Source of the DNA: an uncultured Roseobacter sp.
GTDB lineage: Bacteria > Pseudomonadota > Alphaproteobacteria > Rhodobacterales > Rhodobacteraceae
Direction: 5' to 3'
NCBI RefSeq assembly: GCF_947495025.1
Contig: NZ_CANLXG010000001.1
Span: 496,001-560,000 of the forward strand
DNA length: 64,000 bases
The position numbers were made by a program, and so were the translations under genes. Positions within the stretch are counted from its first letter, which is position 1, and each line of letters opens with the position of its first letter. Below the pieces are notes generated by a model. The model was not told the origin of the DNA, searched no databases, and was given only the letters and a program-made list of their open reading frames with translations. Shown here piece by piece: positions 44,009-53,319 of the stretch.

Positions 44009-45372
44009 GACGCCGCCTCGTTCTCCCGCTCATCATGCTGCTGTCGGCCTGTGTGCCGGCCTCGCAGAGCTCACAGCCCTCACGGCTTGCCGGGCCCGAT
44101 ATCGAACTGCCGCCGATGAAGACCTTTGCAGCACCGGTATCAGCACCCCGTGCCCCGGACGCCAATCCTGACCTGATCCGCGATTTCATGCAGCTGTCCT
44201 TTCAGATGGAAAGCGGGCGTATCCTGACCACTTTCACCCGGTTCGAAGGACCGGTCACAGTGCGCGTGACGGGAGATGCACCCCCCACGCTGAGGTCTGA
44301 TCTGCGTCAGCTGATTGCGCGGCTCCAGCAGGAGGCCGATGTGCCGATCAGCCTGACAACCGAAAGTGACGCCAGCATCACCGTGCAGGCCGTTACCCGG
44401 CGTGCCATCCGGAATGTGCTGCCACAGGCGGCCTGTTTCGTGGCACCGAATGTGACATCCCTGCGGGAATACCGCAGTGCCCGCCGGACAGAACGCACCA
44501 ACTGGGCGCAGCTGCGCGTGCGCGAAAAACTGGCCGTCTTCATTCCCAGCGATTCCAGCCCTCAGGAAGTCCGTGACTGCCTTCATGAGGAACTGGCCCA
44601 GGCGCTTGGCCCGCTGAACGACCTCTACAGACTGCCGGACTCTGTTTTCAACGATGACAATGTCCATACGGTGCTGACGGGTTTTGATATGCTGATGCTG
44701 CGCGCGACATACGCCCCCGAACTGCGCTCGGGCATGACACAACAGGAAGTGGCAGACCGCCTGCCCGGTATCTTCCGCCGGATCAACCCGTCGGGGAACC
44801 GCGCCGGAACCGGCCGGGCCAGCCAGACGCCACAGGAATGGCGCGATGCCATCCAGACGGCACTGGGACCAGGCGCCGGGCTCCGCGAACGTCAGGGGGC
44901 AGCCGACCAGGCACTTCGGATCGCCGTCCGTCAGGGCTGGACCGATAACCGTCGCGCTTTCTCACATTATGCACGGGCCAGGCTGTTGCAGGCCAGCGAC
45001 GGTGTCGCGGCCCGCCAGCAATATGCCGAGGCAGATCGCTTTTATGCCCGGTCTCCGCGAACACAGCTTCATCGCGCCTATGTGGCAACCCAGCTTGCGG
45101 CCTATGCCCTTTCCGAACGGAATCCGGCGCGCGCGCGGGCCCTTGTCGCCCCCCATACTGACGCCGCACGCGCGTCGCAGAATGCTTCCCTGCTTGCGAC
45201 ACTTGAATTGCTGCGCGCCGAGGCGCTCCTGCAGGAAGGCCGCGTCGAAGAGGCGCGCGCGGTCAGACTGGACAGTCTGGGTTGGGCGCGATACGGCTTT
45301 GGCGCTGACTGGGTCGTGCGCGCAAAACTGCGCGAAATCGCGGCCCTGACCCGCGACAACGGACCCGCCTGA
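44005..45372 (+). CDS. DUF2927 family lipoprotein
   Basis: Starting with GTG, the 455-aa protein has a lipoprotein signal with lipobox LLSAC (cysteine at residue 16). A DUF2927 domain spans about 60-270, with CFVAPNVTSLREYRSA and DCLHEELAQALGPLNDLYRLPDSVFNDDNVHTVLTGFDMLMLRATY. The HEELAQ stretch (His194, Glu195) resembles a protease-like H-E-x-x-x-Q motif. The C-terminal 180 residues look like TPR-type helices (AFSHYARARLLQASDGVAARQQYAEAD). The membrane face is not settled by the residues after the cysteine. Function is unknown. Confidence 0.85.
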   Translation: MRRRLVLPLIMLLSACVPASQSSQPSRLAGPDIELPPMKTFAAPVSAPRAPDANPDLIRDFMQLSFQMESGRILTTFTRFEGPVTVRVTGDAPPTLRSDLRQLIARLQQEADVPISLTTESDASITVQAVTRRAIRNVLPQAACFVAPNVTSLREYRSARRTERTNWAQLRVREKLAVFIPSDSSPQEVRDCLHEELAQALGPLNDLYRLPDSVFNDDNVHTVLTGFDMLMLRATYAPELRSGMTQQEVADRLPGIFRRINPSGNRAGTGRASQTPQEWRDAIQTALGPGAGLRERQGAADQALRIAVRQGWTDNRRAFSHYARARLLQASDGVAARQQYAEADRFYARSPRTQLHRAYVATQLAAYALSERNPARARALVAPHTDAARASQNASLLATLELLRAEALLQEGRVEEARAVRLDSLGWARYGFGADWVVRAKLREIAALTRDNGPA

Positions 45373-45419
45373 ACATCAGCGGCCCTTCCGTGGGACGACA
45401 GAACCGGTGGAGACAGAGA

Positions 45420-45587
45420 ATGATTGTGATTATCGGGGCGCTGCTGGGCGCCGTGATCGGCGGCAGAAAAGCGTCCAAACGTGGCGGCAACCGCAAGGAT
45501 ATTGCTCAATATGCAGCCGTCTATGCGCTCGTCTTTGCCATTGTGTCGATGTTCGTGACAGTTCTTCTTGACCGGCTGCTGTTCTGA
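45420..45587 (+). CDS. Small membrane protein, 55 aa
   Basis: An N-terminal glycine-rich helix (MIVIIGALLGAVIGGRKASK), a basic linker RGGNRKD, and a second helix (YAAVYALVFAIVSMFVTVLL) make a two-helix hairpin. A GGAG lies 8 bases before the ATG. It sits 9 bases before the VWA protein gene and follows the DUF2927 gene, so it is probably part of the same operon. An upstream ATG at 45390 is less likely. Confidence 0.72.
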   Translation: MIVIIGALLGAVIGGRKASKRGGNRKDIAQYAAVYALVFAIVSMFVTVLLDRLLF

Positions 45588-45596
45588 GGCCGGGTC

Positions 45597-46784
45597 ATGT
45601 TCCTTCCCTTTTTTGAGGCGCTGCGCAAACAAAGTGTTCCGGTGTCACTCCGGGAATTTCTGGCCTTTCTGGAGGCCATGAAAGCGGACCTTGTCACCTA
45701 TGACCTCGAAGGCTTCTACTTTCTGGCGCGCGCTGTTCTGGTCAAGGACGAGCGTAACATCGACAAATTCGACCGTGCCTTTGCAGCCGCCTTTTCCGGA
45801 CTTGAGGAGATTACAGACGCGCAGGTCATGGAAGCGGTGGATATTCCGCGCGAGTGGCTGGAAAAGATGGCCGAAAAGCATCTGACCGACGAAGAAAAAG
45901 CTGAAATCGAAGCATCCGGTGGCTTTGACAAGCTCATGGAAACACTCAGAAAACGCCTTGAGGAGCAGAAAGGCCGCCACCAGGGTGGTAACAAGTGGGT
46001 TGGCACCGCAGGCACTTCGCCATTTGGCGCCTATGGCTATAATCCCGAGGGTGTGCGGATCGGTCAGGACCGGTCGCGGCATCAGCGCGCGGTCAAAGTC
46101 TGGGACAAGCGCGAATTCCGTAATCTGGACGACACGGTGGAGCTGGGCACCCGAAACATCAAGGTTGCCCTGAAACGTCTGCGCCGCTGGGCGCGGGATG
46201 GTGCGAACGAAGAACTGGATCTGGGCGGCACCATCCGGGCAACCGCTGAGAACGGGTATCTGGACGTCAAAACGCGGCCCGAACGTCGCAATGCGGTGCG
46301 GGTGCTGCTGTTTCTGGACGTGGGCGGGTCAATGGATCCCCACGTTCGGGTGGTCGAAGAGCTCTTTTCCGCGGCGCGCGCCGAATTCAAGCACATGGAA
46401 TATTTCTATTTCCACAACTGCCTTTATGAGGGCGTCTGGCGTGACAACCGGCGCAGGTGGAACGCGCAGATTCCAACGCATGAGGTCCTGCGGACTTACG
46501 GCCCTGATTATAAATGCATTTTTGTCGGGGACGCCTCTATGTCCCCCTACGAAGTGGCCTATCCGGGCGGCGCATCCGAGCACTGGAATGAAGAAAGCGG
46601 TGCCACCTGGCTCAGCCGCGCCCGCGCGCAATGGCCATCAGTGCTGTGGATCAACCCGGTGCCTGAGAAATACTGGTCCTATACCCAGTCGATCGCGATG
46701 ATCCGGGAAATCATGGGCCCGGACAGCATGGTTCCGATGACGCTTGAGGGATTATCCCGCGGCATGAAGGAACTGACCCGCTGA
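45597..46784 (+). CDS. VWA domain protein, CoxE-like MoxR partner
   Basis: The 395-aa protein has a helical N-terminal region (1-130) and a VWA domain from about residue 230. The metal-ion site reads VLLFLDVGGSMD (Asp241, Ser245), a D-x-G-x-S form. It also has YFYFHNCLYEGVWRDN, a CoxE/YeiN-type pattern. It is the expected partner of the upstream MoxR ATPase, and such pairs remodel or activate metalloproteins. The target is unknown. Confidence 0.9.
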   Translation: MFLPFFEALRKQSVPVSLREFLAFLEAMKADLVTYDLEGFYFLARAVLVKDERNIDKFDRAFAAAFSGLEEITDAQVMEAVDIPREWLEKMAEKHLTDEEKAEIEASGGFDKLMETLRKRLEEQKGRHQGGNKWVGTAGTSPFGAYGYNPEGVRIGQDRSRHQRAVKVWDKREFRNLDDTVELGTRNIKVALKRLRRWARDGANEELDLGGTIRATAENGYLDVKTRPERRNAVRVLLFLDVGGSMDPHVRVVEELFSAARAEFKHMEYFYFHNCLYEGVWRDNRRRWNAQIPTHEVLRTYGPDYKCIFVGDASMSPYEVAYPGGASEHWNEESGATWLSRARAQWPSVLWINPVPEKYWSYTQSIAMIREIMGPDSMVPMTLEGLSRGMKELTR

Positions 46785-46834
46785 ACCCAGACCAGGGCCT
46801 TGCCGCACCGGGGCGCGGGCACCATATTAGGGTC

Positions 46835-47530
46835 ATGCTGAAGTTTACGCCAATCCTGCTGGCGATCCTCTACGGGTTCGCAATGTATCGTTTTTCTGCC
46901 TGGCGCACCGCGCGCGAGCTGGATGCACGCTCGACCGAGCTGGCGGACCCGATGCTGCGCACCCTGACGGACCGTATGGCCGCAGCGCTTGGGATTGATC
47001 GCATCCGTGTGCACATCTACGAGATTGATCCGGTCAACGGGCTGGCCGCACCGGATGGGCGGATATTCATAACACGCGGTTTTTACAATAAATTCCGGCG
47101 GGGCGAAGTATCGGCAGATGAAATGGCCAGTGTGATCGCCCATGAACTGGGGCATGTGGCTCTGGGACATTCGCGCCGTCGGATGATCGACTTTTCGGGT
47201 CAGAATGCGCTGCGTACAGCGCTTGCTATGGTACTCAGCCGGTTTCTGCCCGGTGTCGGCGTGATGATCGCCGGCGCGCTCACGTCTCTTCTGGCCGCCC
47301 GCCTGTCGCGCAGCGATGAATATGAGGCGGACGCATATGCTGCCGCACTGCTGACCAAGGCAGGGATCGGCGTCGAGCCGCAGAAAACGCTGTTCCGGAA
47401 ACTCGAGGACCTCACCCGCCAGCGCGGCGGTGCGGTGCCGGCCTGGATGATGAGCCATCCCAAAACCTCCGAGCGCATTGCCGCGCTTGAGGCGCTTGAG
47501 GCAAGATGGGCAGCGGCCACACCGTCCTGA
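46835..47530 (+). CDS. M48 family zinc metalloprotease
   Basis: The 231-aa protein has an N-terminal membrane helix (residues 4-20) and a catalytic domain with HELGH at residues 103-107 and DEYEADAYA supplying the third ligand. A second hydrophobic stretch near 130-155 (ALAMVLSRFLPGVGVMIAGALTSLLAARL) suggests another membrane helix or pair. The layout is that of HtpX/BepA-like quality-control proteases. It lies 50 bases after the VWA gene. Confidence 0.9.
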   Translation: MLKFTPILLAILYGFAMYRFSAWRTARELDARSTELADPMLRTLTDRMAAALGIDRIRVHIYEIDPVNGLAAPDGRIFITRGFYNKFRRGEVSADEMASVIAHELGHVALGHSRRRMIDFSGQNALRTALAMVLSRFLPGVGVMIAGALTSLLAARLSRSDEYEADAYAAALLTKAGIGVEPQKTLFRKLEDLTRQRGGAVPAWMMSHPKTSERIAALEALEARWAAATPS

Positions 47531-47534
47531 AACG

Positions 47535-48074
47535 TTACCCCAGCGCCTTGGCGAGACGCGGCAGGCGCGCCTTTTTGAGCAGCGGGCGCATGGCCCAGTC
47601 TTTGCCGGACAGACGCCTAGCGGTTTGCAGCACATCGCCTGCAGCCGCCTGGACAGCCTCCGGATTGTCCTGCCAGACAGTCATCAGCCAGCTGTCCGGG
47701 TCGACCCTTTCCAGACCTTCCTCTGCCAGAATCCCGCGTGGAAAATCCTTGGCATTCAGGGTCATAACAGCATCTGCTGAAGCAGATACTGCTGCAGCCA
47801 GAACATGAATATCATTTTCATCGGGCAGCCAGAGCCGTGCAATCAGAGCCTCTGGCGGCGTGACTTCGCATCCTGGCCACGCAGCACGTAACAGGGCAAT
47901 CTCGCTGCGCGCCTGCGCTTCGCCTTCTGGTCCCAGCCTGATCGCTGCTCGCGCCCATTCCTCCAGAATGCGCGGCGACCAGACCGGCTGACACGCGCCC
48001 GTGCGTGCCACACCCAGGACGATCTCCCGCATCACCGTTGGGTAGAGCACACAGGTATCGATGAGGATTTTCAC
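47535..48074 (-). CDS. PIN domain protein
   Basis: The 179-aa protein has a PIN nuclease-like core: Asp in LIDTCVLYP, Glu in RILEEWARAAI, and the acidic LPDENDIHVLAAAV and AVMTLNAKDFP blocks. PIN proteins are often toxin ribonucleases, but no antitoxin gene is adjacent. It follows the RlmI-type methyltransferase by 4 bases on the same strand, suggesting an RNA-related housekeeping role. This is inference. Confidence 0.82.
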   Translation of the reverse strand: MKILIDTCVLYPTVMREIVLGVARTGACQPVWSPRILEEWARAAIRLGPEGEAQARSEIALLRAAWPGCEVTPPEALIARLWLPDENDIHVLAAAVSASADAVMTLNAKDFPRGILAEEGLERVDPDSWLMTVWQDNPEAVQAAAGDVLQTARRLSGKDWAMRPLLKKARLPRLAKALG

Positions 48075-48078
48075 AGGT

Positions 48079-49302
48079 TCAGAGCGCGAAAAAGACGGAC
48101 TTCAGATAGCCGCTTTCGGCAAGCTGCGGCAATTGCGGATGATCGGGCCCGGCGAACCCGGTATGGATCAGGCGTGGATGCCGCCCTGCCCGGCCAATGC
48201 CGCGCGCGCTTGCCGTGCGGAAAGATCCGAGATCAGCAGCATGCGAGCATGAACACAGTCCCAGAAAACCATTCTCTGCCACCAGTGGCGCTGCCAGACG
48301 GGCAACACGTTCATAGGCGCGCAGCCCGGCCTCGAGCGCAGGTTTTGACGGTGCAAAGGCCGGCGGGTCACAGACCACCAGATCAAACTGCGCGCCCTCG
48401 TCGGCCAGTGCGGTCAGAACGTCAAAGGCATCGCCCTGCCGCGTGCTGAACCGGTCAGCGGCCTTCATGAGCTCTGCCCCTTGCGCGGCAAGTTCAAGCG
48501 CAGGCGCCGATGCATCAAGGGCAAGCGCGGACTGCGCTCCGCCTGCGAGCGCCGCAAGTGAGAAGCCACCAACGTGGCTGAAAACATCAAGAACGCGCGC
48601 CCCGGAGGCCAGCCCGGCCGCAAACGCGTGGTTCGGGCGCTGATCGTAAAAGAGGCCGGTTTTCTGGCCCCCTGTCAGATCCGCCATATAGGTCGCGCCG
48701 TTCATCTGCACCGGCACCGGCACGTCCGGCGCTGCCCCGGCCAGCACACCGGAGACGTCGTCCAGCCCTTCGAGAGAACGTGTCCGCCCCGATGCGTTTT
48801 TGATCACTGTTGTGCAGCCCGTAACCGCCTGCAGGGCCGCTACCAGAGGTTCCAGAGCGGCCTCGGCCCATGCCGCGTTGGGCTGCAGGACGCAGGTATC
48901 GCCAAACCGGTCGACAATCACGCCCGGCAATCCGTCTGCTTCGGCATGGATCAGACGATAAAAGGGCGCATCAGAAAACCGGTTACGCAGCGCCTGTGCT
49001 TTTTCAAACCGGCTGGTAAACCATGCCTCGTTGATCTGTGCTTCCGGATCCCGGTCCAGCATCCTGCAGATGATGCGCGACACCGGGTTGACGGCAACGA
49101 CACCCATGGGCCGGCGGGTATCATCCTCGAGCCGGGCAATCACACCGGGCTGAAGTTTTTTTGTCCGCCGGTCCGTGACCAGTTCATTGGCATAGACCCA
49201 GGGAAATCCATGGCGGATCGCCCGGGCATTGGCCCTGGGGCGCAGGCGTACAACGGGCATATCCGTTACGGCGGGCTGATCATCAGAAAGGGGCGCTGTC
49301 AT
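48079..49302 (-). CDS. Class I rRNA methyltransferase, RlmI-like
   Basis: The 407-aa protein has an N-terminal PUA domain (VRLRPRANARAIRHGFPWVYANEL), an EEHR-like linker region, and a Rossmann methyltransferase domain with VLDVFSHVGGFSLAALAGG (SAM motif) and DLVVCDPPAFAPSK (catalytic NPPF-like block). RlmI-type enzymes methylate C5 of a 23S rRNA cytosine; the exact site is not shown here. Product of a two-gene operon with the PIN protein. Confidence 0.9.
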   Translation of the reverse strand: MTAPLSDDQPAVTDMPVVRLRPRANARAIRHGFPWVYANELVTDRRTKKLQPGVIARLEDDTRRPMGVVAVNPVSRIICRMLDRDPEAQINEAWFTSRFEKAQALRNRFSDAPFYRLIHAEADGLPGVIVDRFGDTCVLQPNAAWAEAALEPLVAALQAVTGCTTVIKNASGRTRSLEGLDDVSGVLAGAAPDVPVPVQMNGATYMADLTGGQKTGLFYDQRPNHAFAAGLASGARVLDVFSHVGGFSLAALAGGAQSALALDASAPALELAAQGAELMKAADRFSTRQGDAFDVLTALADEGAQFDLVVCDPPAFAPSKPALEAGLRAYERVARLAAPLVAENGFLGLCSCSHAADLGSFRTASARGIGRAGRHPRLIHTGFAGPDHPQLPQLAESGYLKSVFFAL

Positions 49303-49340
49303 AGCGCCCCCTCTACCTCTATCCGCCTGTGGTGGAAAGC

Positions 49341-50018
49341 TCAGAGTGTGTTGTTGATCAGCTGTCCGACGCCAAGACGCTGACTGACGTACCCTTCGGG
49401 GCTGTTGAGTTCTGTCCGGATCACATTGGTGAGGTGATCGGTGATCCGCACCTTCTGGGTCTGACCGACCGCAATCGCGTTGATCGCACGCTGCCCCCCG
49501 AAACCGATCAGATCGGCCTGAATGACCCGCGGCTGTTCCAGCAACAGGCCGGTTTCGGCGTGAAACACCGAAAGCTCAAAGCGGATGGAATGAATGCCCC
49601 CGATTGTATAGCGGGTTTTCTCGGTCAGGGCGTGGAACCGCATGACACGGACGCCCAGGTTCACCGGTATCTGTCCTTCGGCGCCGGTTGTACCACGGGC
49701 CATGGCCTCATCAAAAATGGCTTTTACCTGGCTGTACCGGTCACCGACCGGATCCTCGCGCCAGACGATGTCCCCTCTGGGATAGTACTTGTTGGCCTCG
49801 GAAACCTTCAGCGAACGCGGCACGTCCACCACGACGCGCTCAACACTGTAGGAGCGACCAACGTTGCGGAGCCGGATTTCGCCGTTGTCAGCCTCTGTAA
49901 AAGCCACCGAAGGCTGAATGAGTTCCAGCGGTGCATCACGGCTTGGAATATCTCCGGACGCACAGGCCGAAAGGGCTGTGGCAACGGCAAAGGCTGCAAG
50001 AGCTTTCAGAAGTTTCAT
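49341..50018 (-). CDS. Conserved hypothetical lipoprotein, 225 aa
   Basis: The signal sequence MKLLKALAAFAVATALSACASG has a lipobox LSAC with Cys19. A GGGAG ribosome-binding site lies upstream. The mature part contains strands such as VSFTEA-type SVAFTEADNGEIRLRNVGRSYSVERVVVDVP and VRVMRFHALTEKTRYTIGGIHSIRFELSVF. It resembles uncharacterised Rhodobacterales lipoproteins (I think of the DUF6778 type, unverified). Confidence 0.8.
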   Translation of the reverse strand: MKLLKALAAFAVATALSACASGDIPSRDAPLELIQPSVAFTEADNGEIRLRNVGRSYSVERVVVDVPRSLKVSEANKYYPRGDIVWREDPVGDRYSQVKAIFDEAMARGTTGAEGQIPVNLGVRVMRFHALTEKTRYTIGGIHSIRFELSVFHAETGLLLEQPRVIQADLIGFGGQRAINAIAVGQTQKVRITDHLTNVIRTELNSPEGYVSQRLGVGQLINNTL

Positions 50019-50136
50019 AGCATGTCTCCCTGCCAGCGTCTGCTGAACGCCAGCTCTGTTTCATCTTCCCGGATAACGGGTGAAACGGGCGGAACTATGA
50101 CAAATTTTAAGCAAATTGTGCCGAAACGCGGGCGGT

Positions 50137-50409
50137 TCAGTTGCGTGGGCGCGACCGCCAGCCGCCACGACGCCGTGGCGCCGCCATGCCTGTCAGACCT
50201 TCGGTCATCACTTCGGTCATCGGGTGGTCCGGGTGGATGTCGCGGTAGCGCGCGATCAGCGTTCGCAGCGTCTGGCCCGTATCACGTTCCATCGGCAGGC
50301 TGAGCGCCCAGTCCAGAAACACAGACCGGCATTCCGGCTTTGAGATGCCTTCTATGCGATAGGCCTCATAGATCAGGCCTTTCGGATCGTCTTCATCGCC
50401 TTTGATCAT
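50137..50409 (-). CDS. Hypothetical protein, 90 aa, coupled to glnE
   Basis: The 90-aa soluble protein begins MIKGDEDDPKGLIYEAYRIEGIS and continues KPECRSVFLDWALSLPMERDTGQTLRTLIARY, ending in an arginine-rich tail. Its ATG overlaps the glnE stop by 4 bases, a firm sign of coupling. I recognise it as a short conserved protein of Rhodobacterales but not its function. The glnE link hints at nitrogen regulation. Confidence 0.78.
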   Translation of the reverse strand: MIKGDEDDPKGLIYEAYRIEGISKPECRSVFLDWALSLPMERDTGQTLRTLIARYRDIHPDHPMTEVMTEGLTGMAAPRRRGGWRSRPRN

Positions 50410-53195
50410 GCTCCATCCTCCGCACGCCAGGGGTCGACCGCACTGTCTATGACACGCTGGCTCTCAGTGGCTGTCTTTGACAGACGCTGCGCCAGATCGT
50501 CCAGTGTTTCCGCCTCTGCAGTTCTGAGCAGAAAGTTCTGGGCTGACGGGCCCAGTTCCGCCGGGTCGGTGTCCGATTCCGACAAAAGGCGCATTGCAAT
50601 ATTCAGCGTCGCATACAGGTCCGTTGCTTTTTCAAGAACTGCAGCGCCCGCACTGTCTGTGAGCCCTGCCTGCGCTGCACGTTGCAGACCATCTGTGCTG
50701 TCGGCTGCGCCCGAGATCAGCGCACCGGCCTGCGCCAGCAGTTCGGCCTCCTGAAGTCGCCCCGGGCCGGTTTTCACGTCCCAGAGAGAGCTCGGGGATT
50801 TTGCTGCACGGATACGGTCGCGCATCTGCGCGACCTCCCGGCCGACCTCCTGCAGGCTGCGGCCCTGACCCAGAAGATCACGACGAAAGGTCTCGACATC
50901 CGCAGCCAGATCAGCCGGACCCGCAATGACCGCGGCCCGGGTCAGCGCCAGGTGTTCCCAGACCCAGGCTTCCTTTTGCTGATAGCTGCGGAATGACTGC
51001 CAGCTGGTCGCCACCGGCCCCTGATTGCCGGAAGGACGCAGGCGCATATCAACCTCGTAGAGCCTGCCCTGCGACATTGGTGCCGACAGCGCCGTTATCA
51101 GTGCCTGCGTCAGACGGGCATAATATGGCCGCGTGGCCAGAGGCTTTGGTCCGTCAGAGCTTTCCGCATCAAGGGGGTCGTATATCAGGATCAGATCAAG
51201 ATCAGACCCTGCATTCAGGCGTCCTGCCCCGAGCGAGCCCATGCCAAGGACAACGGCGCCGCGGCCCGGCGGCGGCCCGTGGCGGCGGGCGAACTGGGTC
51301 AGAACCAGTGGCCAGACCACGCGCAGCACCGACCGTGCCAGATCGGCATATTGCCTGCCGGCCTCCGGAGCAGTGGTCAGACCGCGTAGCAGATGCACGC
51401 CAATGCGGAAGTGCCACTCCCGCGTCCAGCGGCGGGCCGCATCAAGCGCTGTCTCATAGTCGGTCTCCTGCGCAAGCGCCGCCTCAAGAGAGGCGCAAAG
51501 CCCCCCGGTTCCCGGCCAGTCGGCGAAAAAGTCCCCCCCGATCACTGCATCGAATACCGACGCGTTCCGGGACAGATACTGCGCCAGAGCGGGCGACGTG
51601 CCTGTGATATCTATCAGCAGGTCCAGAAGCTGTGGATTGGCTTCCAGCAGTGAAAAAAGCTGCACGCCTGCCGGCAATCCGGCGAGAAAGCCGTCAAAGG
51701 CATTGAGCGCGTCCTCAGGTTTTGCCGTGCGCGACAGACGCAAAAGCAGATCAGGGCGCAGCCTGTTGAATATCTCGCGGCTGCGCTCGCTGCGCAGAGC
51801 CGGATAGCTCAGCCAGCGCGTTACCGTCTGCGCGTCAATGAGATCTGCAACGTCCCCTGCGGGCTCCGGACGTGCGCTTGGAGCAAAGAACCCTTCGGTC
51901 ATCTCGTGTACGTCCGCCAGACGGGATCTGAGATCGGCGCGCAGATTGTCAGGATCAGTATCCATCATCGCGGCCAGCCGCGCGAACCCCTCTTCGGACC
52001 CGGGCAGGTTATGTGTCTGCGCATCATTAATCATCTGCAGGCGGTGTTCGACTGTTCTGTGCACCACATAATGGTCGGACAGAACCTGCGCGGTCTCTTC
52101 GGGAACCCACCCTTTGCGCGCCAGTACCGCCAGCCCGTCGCGTGTGCCCCGGCATCGCAGCTCCGGGTCGCGGCCCCCCGCGATCAGCTGTCGGGTCTGG
52201 GTAAAAAACTCGATCTCGCGGATACCACCGCGCCCCAGTTTCATGTTGTGCCCCGGCAGCGTAATCGGGCCACCCAGACCTTTGTGTTCGCGGATCGCCA
52301 GCCGCATGTCATGCGCGTCCTGGATCGCCGCAAAGTCCAGGTGTCTGCGCCATACGAAAGGCGTGAGGGTTTTCAGAAACTGCTCACCGGCGCGGAAGTC
52401 ACCGGCCACAACCGCGGCTTTGATATAGGCGGCCCGTTCCCAGGTGCGGCCAAGACTTTCATAATAGCGCTCGGCTGCCTCCATGGACATGCAGACCGGT
52501 GTCACCGCCGGATCAGGACGCAGCCGCAGATCCGTGCGAAAGACATAACCTTCTGCCGTGATCTCACTCAGCGTGGCGCACATCGCCCGTGTGGCACGCA
52601 CAAAGGCCGCACGCGCATCATGAAAATCGTCGGGCGCGAAACGCGTTTCATCAAAAAGGCAGATCAGGTCGATATCGGATGAATAGTTCAGCTCGCCCGC
52701 ACCCATCTTGCCCATGGCAAGCACGCACATACCTGCGGCATCCGCGATATCTGTCTCGCTCATACCAGGCAGTTTGCCGCGTCTGATCTGGATGGATATG
52801 GCCCCGCGCAGGGCCGCCTGACATGCCGTTGCCGCGAATTCCGTCAGCACGCCGGTCACTTTCTCCAGCGGCCAGGCGCCGCCAAGATCTGCCAGCGCCG
52901 TCAGCAGCGCAACCCGGCGCTTTGCCTCGCGCAGATGTCGCCCGACATCCGTCCCCTCACAGCCGCCGGCGTTCGCGATGACCTCGGCAAGAGCAGCATC
53001 GGGTGTTTCAATGGCCTGTCTCAGCCAGTCTGCTTCCCTGGAAATCAGACCGGCAAGATACGGACTGCACCCTGCAGCGCCCTGAATCAGCCCGACCGCC
53101 GCGGCGTCCAGCCCCGGCAGACGTTCGGCAGCTTCGCGCCCGCGATCGGGGTCAAACGGGCGTGGCACCTGGCGCAGTGAAGCTGTGAGACTCAT
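50406..53195 (-). CDS. glnE: Bifunctional glutamine synthetase adenylyltransferase/deadenylyltransferase GlnE
   Basis: GlnE adds and removes AMP on glutamine synthetase in response to PII. The 929-aa protein has two nucleotidyltransferase domains: GAGELNYSSDIDLICLFDE near residues 165-182 (deadenylylating half) and GAGRLNAGSDLDLILIYDP near 660 (adenylylating half), each with the D-x-D pair, separated by helical regions. Length is typical. It is divergent from the DUF2852 gene and overlaps the 90-aa gene downstream. Confidence 0.96.
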   Translation of the reverse strand: MSLTASLRQVPRPFDPDRGREAAERLPGLDAAAVGLIQGAAGCSPYLAGLISREADWLRQAIETPDAALAEVIANAGGCEGTDVGRHLREAKRRVALLTALADLGGAWPLEKVTGVLTEFAATACQAALRGAISIQIRRGKLPGMSETDIADAAGMCVLAMGKMGAGELNYSSDIDLICLFDETRFAPDDFHDARAAFVRATRAMCATLSEITAEGYVFRTDLRLRPDPAVTPVCMSMEAAERYYESLGRTWERAAYIKAAVVAGDFRAGEQFLKTLTPFVWRRHLDFAAIQDAHDMRLAIREHKGLGGPITLPGHNMKLGRGGIREIEFFTQTRQLIAGGRDPELRCRGTRDGLAVLARKGWVPEETAQVLSDHYVVHRTVEHRLQMINDAQTHNLPGSEEGFARLAAMMDTDPDNLRADLRSRLADVHEMTEGFFAPSARPEPAGDVADLIDAQTVTRWLSYPALRSERSREIFNRLRPDLLLRLSRTAKPEDALNAFDGFLAGLPAGVQLFSLLEANPQLLDLLIDITGTSPALAQYLSRNASVFDAVIGGDFFADWPGTGGLCASLEAALAQETDYETALDAARRWTREWHFRIGVHLLRGLTTAPEAGRQYADLARSVLRVVWPLVLTQFARRHGPPPGRGAVVLGMGSLGAGRLNAGSDLDLILIYDPLDAESSDGPKPLATRPYYARLTQALITALSAPMSQGRLYEVDMRLRPSGNQGPVATSWQSFRSYQQKEAWVWEHLALTRAAVIAGPADLAADVETFRRDLLGQGRSLQEVGREVAQMRDRIRAAKSPSSLWDVKTGPGRLQEAELLAQAGALISGAADSTDGLQRAAQAGLTDSAGAAVLEKATDLYATLNIAMRLLSESDTDPAELGPSAQNFLLRTAEAETLDDLAQRLSKTATESQRVIDSAVDPWRAEDGA

Positions 53196-53319
53196 GCCTC
53201 AGATGTCGCCCGCACACGCCCCGAGGTCAATGGCAACGTCCCGAAAGACCTCTAGCAGCAAATCATGGTCTCAGAGTATCCCGCATTAAGCCGTTGGTTA
53301 AAAACAACTATTCCGGTAA

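Noticed and set aside
47535..48074. PIN protein as a toxin-antitoxin module
   Set aside because: No antitoxin ORF overlaps or flanks it; the partner gene encodes an rRNA methyltransferase.
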